From: Branchiostoma floridae
Lineage: Eukaryota; Chordata; Leptocardii; Amphioxiformes; Branchiostomatidae
Direction of reading: 5' to 3'
Assembly (NCBI RefSeq): GCF_000003815.2
Contig: NC_049982.1
Span: 21,258,948-21,320,947, forward strand
Length of the DNA stretch: 62,000 nucleotides
The notes under the pieces were generated by a model. The model saw only the letters and a list, made by a program, of their open reading frames with translations, was not told the DNA's origin and searched no databases. The position numbers and the translations under genes are program-made. Below, piece by piece: positions 24,201 to 33,905 of this stretch (its first letter is position 1; each line of letters starts with the position of its first letter).

Positions 24201-27200
24201 ACCTACAGCGAAGCTGCCCGGAGCTGCGCTGAGTTGGACGTGTACGGGCAGCTGGCCGTGGTGAAGCGGCCGAGCACGCACCGCTTCCTGATGGATTATG
24301 TTGAACGTTTCGGTGGGGGTTCTCCGTGGATAGGAATCGACGATGGTACTACAGAGGGTGTATGGAAGTAAGGACATCTCAACTCAACATTACTTATATG
24401 GTTGTTAACGCACAATTAACACAACAGCTATGTAATAAGTAGTCTAAATACCAACTATACTATCAAACTCTACATGTCTTGATGTTTTAGGTACGTTGAC
24501 GGTGACCTTGTCAGCGATCCTTTCAACGAGTGGGCAGATGGAACTTGGAACAGCAGGAAGAAAGACTGTGTGCGCATGAGCGAAACCTTCGGGTACCATT
24601 GGCAGCCAATGCCGTGCGGCACGCGGCTGTCGTACATTTGCGAGTATCGTAAGTACCCTTTTTCTTATGGCGATACGAGCAGGGTCTATTCATATCCAAC
24701 AATATATAACAAGGCATCTATGTTTGCTGTAGCCTCGCATGGCAGCACTAGGATGGTGTATTTGCTGGTACACTATACAGAAGAATGCTTAATGCTACAT
24801 ATATATAGCCAAGGCTATGTTTGCTGTTGTGTGTAGTAAGCTAAAATAACCGCGATACATCACATTTGGTTTTGTTTCAGCTCTCCTGCCGCCCACTGAT
24901 GTTCCAACCCCAACCACACCAGGTAGGACTTCATTAGAGCTTGCAATGAGCAGGAAGCTATATGTATATACAACTACATTTTAATCCTCATTAAATACAT
25001 TCGTTTTGCAATGTGATATGCCTCAGTATTTTGGTAACTGAATACAGTTTTCGTGATGGCATTCTATTTCATGACGACACAATGTTACAGATGTGAGTGA
25101 CATTTTGCCATCTTGTTGTTCTAGATGTTGAACGTTGTGAGCCGGAGACCTGTAACCAGGGAGGGATCTGTATAGACGGACCGTCGTCCTACACCTGTTA
25201 TTGTCTGCCGGGGTTTCTGGGAGACCACTGTGAGACAGGTGCGGCACGTGTAGCCTACTAAAGGCCCCAGTAGCGCATGTAACATGGCTGCAATTATACA
25301 GATGTTTGTCTAGGCCATGAAGAGTATAGAGGTGCATGCGTGTTATATGTAAAAGAGGGGGTTAATCATCACAATTGATTCCCTATACTTTAATTCTAAA
25401 ATATTTAAACTAAAACACATTAGTGTTACATCGCCATCTTGAGAAGCCGCCTTCTTGTTGTCTACGATATTTGCCAACGTTTCCACATAATTATATGTCG
25501 GACGAATTTTGTTCATTTCCACACTCTTTTATTTTCTATTCATCTCCTATTGTAAGTACAACTTGGTTTGTATCACCTGCCATCAGAAACTGACGAGTGT
25601 GACCCCAATCCCTGTCAAAACGGCGGCGTGTGTACAGACGGGCAGCTGTCCTACACCTGCAGGTGTCCGAGTGGGTTCGGAGGTGTCAACTGTCAACTGA
25701 GTAGGTATCTTCAACTTATACATCAATGTCTCTGTATTCTGTACCTTCTTCTTAAGCTTGTTCGTTTTACCATGTAGTTCAAAGCCACGGTGATTTGACA
25801 TCTTGAAACGTCGTTCCGTATGAACGTCAGAGACATGATCTTTGGCTGATGATTGGATATTATTAAGCACGACCTGTGAATGATTCAGCCAACTCCAATC
25901 TTGTGTGTTTAACGGGTGCGTAAGACACAGTATTAGGTAAAGGCGAAACTTTCATTACCGTTAGCTCGAGTTTTTTTAGTGCCTTCTTGTTTTAATACAA
26001 GATTGTAACACCTAGTCCATCTTGGCCTGACCGAGTGCTACCCCTGCACTGTGCATGTGCTTACAAAATTGCTCGATATAGACAACAATGTCCTGCCATC
26101 TTCCCCTCCAGCTTGCCCTGTCGGATTTACGCTGTTCAAGGACCAGTGCTACTGGTTCTCTCCAGCTTCCCTGCGGAAAACCGTGGCAGCTGCAGAAACA
26201 GACTGTGATGCCCGAGACGCCCGTCTGGCTTGTGTGAAGGACGAAGACACGCACAACTTCCTCAAAATGACTATCGCTACAACAAACCGCAGGTGAGTAA
26301 CTATCGCCCTTTAGTGGTACTAATGTGTCGACAGAGTAAACAATAGGCTCAACATGATTAACATGTTGTCTTTATGGTACTGCTCCTCGAGTGAATACGA
26401 AAAACATCACACCAGGGCAGCATATGTTGCATGGCTATTTATGCTACGGGAATGTTGAGCTGATAGTAGTTTATTCAGATTTGTGTATCTATTCAGCATT
26501 GTTGCAACAAAGTTATGTAACAGGACAGGGGTAATAGGGTATGTTCCTTCTCAACGTCTGTCCAAAAATAATACATTATATTAGTGATCATCAACATCGT
26601 CGTCATCTTACTATAGCATAATGATACAAAATAGCAAACAAATACGCTCTGATACAAATAGGTATGCAATAAAACCTAATGTAGTTAGACTGAGGTGTGG
26701 GTTAGTCACGAGCCGGTGTACCGTGAACAAGTACAAGTAGTTTGGTATCCAATCTTGCGGTGAAATTGGGCGGTAATAGTGAGTTTTGGTAACATTCGTT
26801 TTGAAGATGGAGACTGACAGCACCACGGCGTAATTGAAGACATCTAATCATGATGATCTGATGAGCGAACAGCCATACACGTATATTTAACGAGCTATGT
26901 ATATTTATAATTATCCATCGTTCTGTAATTCAGTCATAAAGCCTACCATGTTCCTCCATGTCCAGGCCTTACTGGATCGGGTTGAGTGACAGGGTAGTGG
27001 AGGGTACATGGCGCCACAGTGACGGGACAGAGCTGGGCAGTTTCCGGCCTTTCCGTCCGTCCAGGAACACCAACAATGTGTGGAGGGACTGCGTTCTGAT
27101 GTGGCCCGCCTCTTCCTACCAGTGGCTGTACTATAGCTGTAATTCTCGCAGGAACTTCGTCTGCCAGAGGGGTGAGTACGCAATCAGTATCGGTACCTTT

Positions 27201-27347
27201 TTAGAATGACAGTCTTTTTACAATGAGGTTTGTTTTGTTGGATTCTTTTGACCATCCTTTGAAAGTAGTCGACTAGTCCTTCAAGCATAGTCATTGGGAA
27301 TAATGTGGGCTTTTCATCTTTTATATATTTCAGCTGCAAGTCCGTGA
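18213..27347 (+). CDS. Gene B: secreted propeller-EGF-CTLD mosaic protein, short EGF array
   Basis: Paralogue of genes A and C, with 18 exons: 18213-18274, 18577-18830, 19426-19589, 20013-20118, 20666-20828, 21411-21541, 21978-22164, 22546-22652, 22861-22983, 23264-23920, 24139-24367, 24491-24648, 24881-24922, 25125-25238, 25587-25700, 26112-26292, 26966-27171, 27334-27347. Exon lengths equal those of C except the EGF exon; all phases agree, giving about 1003 aa. The order is signal peptide ([12 protein letters not shown]), acidic linker, propeller, EGF, only five EGFs in exon 10, CTLD, hinge, two EGFs, CTLD, stop. The 5' half matches C closely and the 3' half matches A almost exactly, with the switch inside exon 10. 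Two N runs lie in its introns 2 and 9. It may be a recombinant gene or an assembly chimera. Confidence 0.8.
18577..18830 (+). CDS. Gene B exon 2: acidic Ala-rich linker
   Basis: The acceptor TTTGTCAG at 18569-18576 follows a pyrimidine-rich run. The exon begins [12 protein letters not shown] and continues into the Ala/Asp/Glu-rich spacer seen in A and C. The donor GCTG|GTAAGG is strong. Joined to exon 1 in phase 2, it reads through without a stop. Confidence 0.7.
19097..19248. other. Assembly gap in intron 2 of gene B
   Basis: A run of 152 N. The matching part of gene C, between the same flanking bases, is 39555-39705 (151 bp, AT-rich). The gap length therefore agrees with the paralogue, and no exon is expected inside. 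Confidence 0.95.
19426..22652 (+). CDS. Gene B exons 3-8: six-bladed LDLR class B propeller
   Basis: Same six-exon propeller as in A and C. Blade motifs are [38 protein letters not shown] and LYWTAWN. Exon 4 is C-like ([16 protein letters not shown], where A has [16 protein letters not shown]). Exon 5 begins PEGISVDV where both A and C have PDGIAVDV, so this exon was not simply copied from either. Intron 5 contains an interspersed repeat missing from A and C. Confidence 0.87.
20401..20609. mobile_element. Palindromic MITE in intron 4 of gene B
   Basis: The ends are inverted: GTTAGGCTAAGGTCACATTT at the left and the reverse complement of AAATGTGACGTAGGCCTAAC at the right. GC-rich arms (GGCCCGGCCGGGC) lie inside. 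It has no coding capacity. The same element is at 40862-41070 in C and is absent from A. Confidence 0.75.
20853..21165. mobile_element. Interspersed repeat in intron 5 of gene B
   Basis: Begins near TACCTCCATGAAAAATGGAG and contains GGGAAGACAAAGGTCAAGG, TGACCTTGGCACTGCAGCA and GGCAGATAGCT. It is related to 11719-12046. Neither A nor C has it at this place. There is no open frame of note. The family is not identified. Confidence 0.65.
22430..22495 (+). mobile_element. Short retroelement 3' tail in intron 7 of gene B
   Basis: A short stretch with GCATTGTACCTGCGG and AATAAACTTTGACTTTTGAC, absent from C. The repeated TTTGACTT after AATAAA looks like the 3' end of a non-LTR element or SINE. A similar tail (TTAAATAAAGGCTTTGACTT) precedes exon 3 in all three genes (about 1930, 19378 and 39836). 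Confidence 0.45.
22861..22983 (+). CDS. Gene B exon 9: LDLR-type EGF
   Basis: Six-cysteine EGF after the propeller ([25 protein letters not shown]). It has the same length as in A and C, and its C-terminal residues match C rather than A. Confidence 0.88.
23093..23214. other. Assembly gap in intron 9 of gene B
   Basis: A run of 122 N between exon 9 and the EGF array exon of B, only about 50 bp before the exon where C-like sequence turns A-like. Flanking sequence on the right matches C (near 43030-43090). Confidence 0.95.
23264..23920 (+). CDS. Gene B exon 10: five EGF domains, mosaic of C-type and A-type units
   Basis: The 657-nt exon starts with a 55-residue, eight-cysteine EGF ([12 protein letters not shown], then [12 protein letters not shown]) that is shared with C and missing from A. 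A unit with CFSSPC follows, then three A-type units ([16 protein letters not shown]) and the A-type Thr/Pro end [10 protein letters not shown]. Units after the first are 114 nt each, starting at 23431, 23545, 23659 and 23773. The transition from C-like to A-like sequence lies inside this exon. Confidence 0.9.
24139..24648 (+). CDS. Gene B exons 11-12: C-type lectin-like domain 1
   Basis: Two exons (24139-24367 and 24491-24648) encode a CTLD that is almost identical to that of A, introns included. A visible change is KCYC here against TCYC in A. The WIGI core and terminal [11 protein letters not shown] are intact. GTWN and WQP replace the usual calcium-site motifs. Confidence 0.88.
24881..25700 (+). 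CDS. Gene B exons 13-15: Pro/Thr hinge and two EGF domains
   Basis: Exon 24881-24922 encodes the hinge [14 protein letters not shown]. Exon 25125-25238 encodes the EGF with CEPETC and [10 protein letters not shown]. Exon 25587-25700 encodes the EGF with CDPNPC and [10 protein letters not shown]. The protein sequence is the same as in A. The intron just after exon 14 (about 25240-25325) differs from A more than the sequence around it. Confidence 0.88.
26112..27347 (+). CDS. Gene B exons 16-18: C-type lectin-like domain 2 and stop
   Basis: Exons 26112-26292 and 26966-27171 encode CTLD2 ([42 protein letters not shown]). The last exon adds AASP and TGA. It is nearly identical to A, with small changes such as TVAAAET for TVASAET. 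Confidence 0.87.
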
Positions 27348-29385
27348 GCTGACGATGGCCTGACCAACAGTCGAAAAAGACTCACAAGATACAAAAATGG
27401 ATTTTTTAACTTCATAATTGAGATAGACAGAACAGATGATGTCTAGACGAATATCACGGATAGGGAAGCTCATGTGTTTATCTACATGAAAGAAACAGGA
27501 TATACAATGTTGTAAACCTGACTTCGTACTGAATCGTAGCATTAAGAGTTTACACAACATATAATCATATTGGGTGACAGGAAACAAAAAGTTTGGTGAA
27601 CTTGTCTCTGCTATTTTTGGTTAGTAAGACGTTATTCCATCAATGGGGGTAACGTGCAGTGTTATGAAGTCATCTTAAGTGTCAAGCAGAAGCTCTGAAG
27701 AAAAAAAAAACTTGTAGGTGATGACAAGTAAATGTTTTTTTTAGGTTAGAACACAATTTCAACCAGCTATTTGTACATTGCTATCTTCATTTTATTGATA
27801 TTGATAGTGTTAAAAGTATGATTTTGGGATAGTTTTATCTTTAGTGGTATTCATGACGAGAGAGAGATTCATCATGATCATATCATTCTTGGCATTTAGA
27901 TCACAACATGAATGAAGAGTTTCAATAGTTTCAATATTTCAAATGCGACAACTGCGGAACATTCGCCCATGATATTGCTAGATATTCTATGGCAAAAAAA
28001 GAAAGGGCAGGGCGTCATTATTGTCTAGATAGAAGACAGGTGATACATTTTGTCAAAAAGTGTTACTTGCAACTGTTTTGTCGGTTTTCTCTTTTCATAC
28101 AATGTACTTCTTTATGTGAATGTATTTAAAATACATTCTATAAATTTGATTCTTACTGTTTGTTGATATTTTGGTGGCAATTCGGAATGAAATATACTTG
28201 CTGAAGGGATATCGTTGAGTTGTATCTTCATCGCATGGTCTTTTTAGCGAATGCCCACAAACGCCCACTCTAGAGAAGTCCGCGCTGCACGAATCTCATT
28301 TTATTTGCTTGGAATATGTCCACGTTGTGTTCCCATGTATTAATCCTGAGTTTCAAGTCAATCCATCGACCCGAAGTGACATAAATCAAAGTTTTCGATT
28401 CTCGATGGTCTTTTTAGCGAACGCCCAGTAAAATGTCTTTTTAGCGAATGCCCACTATATCCACAAAAATATCGGCCGTCGCGCAACGACACCTAAACCT
28501 ACCGCCACAAACATGTTCAAGATGGTGTCCCATTGATGTGTACGGAGTTTCCGTGCTTTACAAGCATTTTAAGTCCCTGTTTTTCGTCAAAATGTACAGC
28601 GCCGATACTGCCATACTTTAACAATGGCAATTCAAAATGGCGGGCACTAGTCATGTGACCTCCTTGCGGGACTGTTCTATAAGTATCGCGGGAGGGACTG
28701 TTGTAGCATAGCTTATCATACAACCATTTTAGATTGAATTCTGAACAAGATTTTCAATTCATAGTGCTATCATCTGACTGATATTTACATTGTGGTCCTT
28801 TTTTCTGTGCTATAATTACCCAGGTTTGAGGAACTTAGTGCAAATATGGATATTGATTCTCCTCAGTGCCCAATTAATGTACAACAGGCTCAGACACATT
28901 AGTGTTATAAACCTGACTAGGGGCAGGTAACCAATACTAGAAAAACATAGCTACTCATTATTAACAATACTATTTACATTATAATAATAACTCTTCACCA
29001 AACTGGACTTTTCTTATCTTTATTTATCACAGAAACATTGTTACAATGAGGATTTGATTAGATGAGTATCTGTTACAGTGTGTACAAACTTATTTCAAAT
29101 ACAAAAATGTATTTCATTTCACTTCCTAAATATTTTTTAAAGTATTGGAAGGGATTGACACATAAACAATATTAATTGCATTATTTGTGTGCAGAAAAAT
29201 GTAATCACATGCTATTAATAGTCTAATAAAATGTTGGAACATGGCACGAGCGGGCTCCTCTTCTGAGTACAGAAAGGAAATGTTTTATAACATTTAGTTA
29301 TGACGTAGAAAATTTCAATTGTAAAATGTACCTTTATTAACATTGACAAACAAATTGTTTTTCTCTTCTTAATAGATGACAACAA

Positions 29386-30265
29386 TACAGGTAAGTGAGG
29401 TGTGTTTCCTTTTATAACAGGCCAGGTAAGACACCGTACAGGTAAGTAAGGTGTGTTTCCTTTTATAGCAGACCAGGTAAGACACCGTACAGGTGAGTAA
29501 GGTGTGTTTCCTTGACTACAGACCAGGTAAGACACCGTACAGGTAAGTAAGGTGTGTTTCCTTTTATAGCAGACCAGGTAAGACACCGTACAGGTAAGTA
29601 AGGTGTGTTTCCTTTTATAACAGACCAGGTAAGACACCGTACAGGTAAGTAAGGTGTGTTTCCTTTTATAGCAGACCAGGTAAGACACCGTACAGGTGAG
29701 TAAGGTGTGTTTCCTTGACTACAGACCAGGTAAGACACCGTACAGGTAAGTAAGGTGTGTTTCCTTTTATAGCAGACCAGGGAAGACACCGTACAGGTGA
29801 GTAACATGTATTTCCTTTGATTACAGAGCAGGTTAGACACCATACAGGCGAGTAACGTGTATTTCCTTTTATAACAGGCCAGGTAAGACACCATAAAGGT
29901 AAATAAGGTGTGTTTCCTTTTATAACAGACCAGGTAAGACACCGTACAGGTGAGTAACGTGTATTTCCTTTGATTACAGACCAGGTAAGACACCGCAAAG
30001 GTGAGTAAGGTGTGTTTCCTTTGCCTATAGACCAGATAGTGTATTATACAGGTGAGTAAGGCGTCTTTCCTTTGCCTATATACCATATAGGCCATTAAAC
30101 AGGCGAGTAATGCGTCTTTCCTTTGCCTATAGACCAGATAGGTATTATACAGGGGAGTAAAGCAACTTTCCTTTGCCTATACACCAGATAGGGCATTATA
30201 CAGGCAAGTAAGGTGTCTTCCCAAGGCATATAGACCATGTAGGGTATTATACAGGTAAGTTAAGT
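29386..30265 (+). repeat. Tandem array of about 60-bp units with splice-site-like motifs
   Basis: About fourteen units with the consensus GTGTGTTTCCTTTTATAGCAG, ACCAGGTAAGACACCGTACAG, GTAAGTAAG. Each holds a pyrimidine tract plus CAG (acceptor-like), then AG|GTAAGA and CAG|GTAAGT (donor-like). Units become more diverged toward 30265. It is the left core of the foldback element. Confidence 0.85.
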
Positions 30266-30279
30266 GTATAATAACCGAA

Positions 30280-30810
30280 AGACCCCTTACTCGCCTGTTT
30301 GATGGCCTATATGGTATATAGGCAAAGGAAACACACCTTACTCACCTATATAATGCACTTTCTGGTCTATATGCAAAGGAAACACACCTTACTCACCTGT
30401 ACGGTGTCTTACCTGGTCTGTTATAAAAGGAAACACACCTTATTTACCTGTATGGTGTCTTACCTGGCCTGTTATAAAAGGAAATACACGTTACTCGCCT
30501 GTATGGTGTCTAACCTGCTCTGTAATCAAAGGAAATACATGTTACTCACCTGTACGGTGTTTTACCTGGTCTGTAATCAAAGGAAATACACGTTACTCAC
30601 CTGTACGGTGTTTTACCTGGTCTGTAATCAAAGGAAATACACGTTACTCACCTGTACGGTGTCTTACTAATCTGTAGTCAAGGAAACACACCTTACTCAC
30701 CTGTACGGTGTCTTACCTGGTCTGCTACAAAAGGAAACACACCTTATTTACCTGTACGGCGTCTTACCTGGCCTGTTATAAAAGGAAACACACCTTACTT
30801 ACCTGTATTG
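30280..30810 (-). repeat. Inverted partner of the 60-bp array
   Basis: The same units in reverse orientation (about nine), forming the right core of the foldback. The opposite-strand open frames in both arrays (for example SYLVCYKRKHTLLTC repeats) follow from the repeat and are not taken as a gene. Confidence 0.85.
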
Positions 30811-30844
30811 TCGTCATTTATTAAGAAGAGAAAAACAATTTGTT

Positions 30845-30895
30845 TGTCAGTATAGGGCTTATCAGTATAAATAAAGGTGAACTGAACTGAACTGA
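30845..30895 (+). mobile_element. Short retroelement tail inside the right arm of the foldback
   Basis: About 45 bp (TATAAATAAAGGTGAACTGAA and repeated CTGAA) interrupt the right arm and are missing from the left arm. It looks like a SINE 3' end that inserted after the palindrome formed, and it breaks perfect symmetry. Confidence 0.55.
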
Positions 30896-32034
30896 ACTGT
30901 CAATGTTAATAAAGGTACATTTTACAATTGAAATTTTCTACGTCATAACTAAATGTTATAAAACATTTCCTTTCTGTACTCAGAAGAGGAGCCCGCTCAT
31001 GCCATGTTCCAATATTTTATTACTATATTAAATAGGCTATTAATAGCATGTGGTCACATTTTTCTGCACACAAATAATGCAATTAATATTGTTTATGTGT
31101 CAACCTCTTCCAATACTTTAAAAATATTTAGGAAGTGAAATGAAATACATTTTTGTATTTGAAATAAGTTTGTACACACTGTAACAGATACTCATCTAAT
31201 CAAATCCTCATTGTAACAATGTTTCTGTGATAAATAAAGATAAGAAAAGTCCAGTTTGGTGAAGAGTTATTATTATAATGTAAATAGTATTGTTAATAAT
31301 GAATAGCTATGTTTTTCTAGTATTGGTTACCTGCCCCTAGTCAGGTTTATAACACTAATGTGTCTGAGCCTGTTGTACATTAATTGGGCACTGAGGAGAA
31401 TCAATATCCATATTTGCACTAAGTTCCTCAAACCTGGGTAATTATAGCACAGAAAAAAGGACCACAATGTAAATATCAGTCAGATGATAGCACTATGAAT
31501 TGAAAATCTTGTTCAGAATTCAATCTAAAATGGTTGTATGATAAGCTATGCTACAACAGTCCCTCCCGCGATACTTATAGAACAGTCCCGCAAGGAGGTC
31601 ACATGACTAGTGCCCGCCATTTTGAATTGCCATTGTTAAAGTATGGCAGTATCGGCGCTGTACATTTTGACGAAAAACAGGGACTTAAAATGCTTGTAAA
31701 GCACGGAAACTCCGTACACATCAATGGGACACCATCTTGAACATGTTTGTGGCGGTAGGTTTAGGTGTCGTTGCGCGACGGCCGATATTTTTGTGGATAT
31801 AGTGGGCATTCGCTAAAAAGACATTTTACTGGGCGTTCGCTAAAAAGACCATCGAGAATCGAAAACTTTGATTTATGTCACTTCGGGTCGATGGATTGAC
31901 TTGAAACTCAGGATTAATACATGGGAGCACAACGTGGACATATCCCAAGCAAAAAAAATGAGATTCATGCAGCGCGGACTTCTCTAGAGTGGGCGTTTGT
32001 GGGCATTCGCTAAAAAGACCCTCCCTATCTTCAT

Positions 32035-33905
32035 GAGTCTGGTCCTTTTCTGGAAGGCGTTCGTACTTCCCCCTTAGACCAATCAGTTCGTCCCATAACA
32101 TCGTAATTTGTGCTCAATACCTTCGATAAAGTGTCACTATGTTACAGTGTAGTCCACGGCTCCAAATGAGTGAGTATTACTCCGCTCAGGACCGTGGAGT
32201 TTATCATAAAGGTATACACAACAACTCCACGTCCATATACCAGTGTTAGTCCACCCACTGCTGTGAGTTACTACTTCAATCAAGGTATACGCCACATGCC
32301 ATTCTGTTATTGGAGTTCAGCATTGAAGGTCCACACGGTCCCATGCCAGTTGAGGTGTCCCTCTTTACCTTTTATCAAACTACACTAAAACTATGTTTTA
32401 TCACCTACACATTTACATGAATTATACATTCTTCACTAGAGCGATCATTTCGTTGATTTGTTCCCAAGTGCATATCATCATCATTATCAGATACGTTATT
32501 CACCGTGTCATATAGTTTCTCGTGGTAAATAAAACATCGAAATATAATACGCTGTATTTTGTTCTTGAAATGAAAGTAGTGTGACCTGGAAACTGCAGTT
32601 AGTTTCTTAAGAAATCTAAAGCAAAGTTTAGTTTTCTGTATGGATGTATTAAATGGCTTGTCGGTCAGTCGGTCATTGCCCGACAGTTACCGGGCAAGTA
32701 CAGGATTTGAATTTGCTGACGTACAGAGCCACGCATCACTGTAAAATGGTGTGGAAAATTCCGTTCGACGGGTTTCCATTTGTATGTAATATTGACCTAA
32801 CACAATAAACTAGTATGTAAACACAAATAGTCAGGGGCCGGTATAGTCCCGTAGATCTAGTATTATAGAAATTGTGCATCTTCGAAGCTTCCCGAACTAT
32901 ATTATTGATCAAACCGTCGGGGGCTTCTGTCAGATTGTTCAAACATTAGGTGGCCTATTGTAGCGATGTTTGAGGTTTCCTGTCAGCCATTGCCCGACAG
33001 TAACCGGACAAATGCAGAATTAAACCTGCTGACGTACGCCAGGACCCACGAAAACTTCATATCTTCCCAAATATAACTTCCTAAATATGAGACTTAAAAT
33101 TACATCAGGTATAAAAACCCTTTAGCTTAATAAGACAACGCTACAAATCTTAAAAGTGATTGCTTGTGCTGTTTATGCGTGTTCCATATGTTATGATTCA
33201 GATCATATTAAAATACTGATAACAATGGTGGTGCTTCATGTGTGTGAAGTTCTGTGGTTCTCGTGGAAACTTAACTTACTTTTGACTGGTCAGTTGGACA
33301 GGTCTACAGGCCGACACTTGACCGGTCATCAGCGGACATCACACGGTGTGCTGACCGCTGGTGACCGGTCAAGTGCCGGCCTGTAGGCCCGCCCAGCTAT
33401 GAGCGTGGCTGTGGAAAGTTGCATCACCGTTCTGAGGGTAGCGGAGTTCACGGGTGTAATGAAGTGTGTAATTATGACCTATCGGACAAGTACAGAATTA
33501 AACATGATTCACTCAGCACTGAGCAATGGAGTGGAAAAATCCGTTTTGTCTATGCCCAAACAGGCAAAAACATACTAGTTAACTTGTATAGACACAAATA
33601 CTCAGAAGCGAGGTACAGTCCCGTATATTTAGTATGATCTTGTGCATCTTCCTGAACCATATTAGTGATCAAACTGTGGTGGTTTTCTGTCAGATTGACA
33701 TTTTTTTTTGGTTGAAATATTGCGTGGCTCTTTGTACATGCAGCGACGTTTTAGGTTTTCTGTCAGCCATTGCCCGACAGTAACCGGACAAATACAGGAT
33801 TTAAACCTAGCTGCTGACGCACAGAGTCGCCCAGTAATTCCGTTTCTGTCTTTGTCATTGGGTGCAATGAAGTGTGGTACATTGACCTACCAGTCGAAGT
33901 CACTT
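32035..33905. repeat. B-C spacer: degenerate repeats matching the A-B spacer
   Basis: Right of the foldback the spacer resumes its match to 11386 onward. It contains the GTGGAGTTTAT repeats (32145-32265) and the 330-bp unit array (32636-33905). Relative to A-B it lacks some sequence in the second unit (near 33020-33045). Confidence 0.7.
33304..33387. repeat. Long hairpin with 32-bp arms
   Basis: CTACAGGCCGACACTTGACC-type left arm (33304-33335) pairs with the right arm ending in CGGCCTGTAG (about 33356-33387) with two mismatches and a 20-bp loop. The A-B copy (about 12912-12990) has a more decayed left arm. Confidence 0.75.

Larger units (their letters stand above)
28223..32034. mobile_element. 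3.8-kb foldback transposable element with 9-bp target duplication
   Basis: The element spans 28232-32025 and is flanked by direct repeats TATCTTCAT (28223-28231 and 32026-32034). The A-B spacer has the empty site with one TATCTTCAT (11377-11385). The outer arms (about 1.1 kb each) are inverted copies, beginning GGTCTTTTTAGCGAATGCCC. The core is two facing arrays of about 60-bp units. No transposase is encoded. The long inverted arms and 9-bp duplication fit a non-autonomous Mutator-like foldback element. The outermost five bases differ between the ends. Confidence 0.85.

Noticed and set aside
29215-30095. Minus-strand repeat protein SYLVCYKRKHTLLTC (and the mirror frame at 30299-30670)
   Set aside because: Follows from the 60-bp repeat of the foldback. 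Frames shift between units, there is no promoter or family match, and the plus strand is better explained by splice-like motifs.
29386-30810. CRISPR-like array
   Set aside because: Units are contiguous and degenerate without unique spacers, and the DNA is from an animal genome.
28517-31740. Identical 68-residue open frames at 28517-28723 (minus) and 31534-31740 (plus)
   Set aside because: They are the two arms of one palindrome. Identity reflects inverted duplication, and the frame has no recognisable feature.
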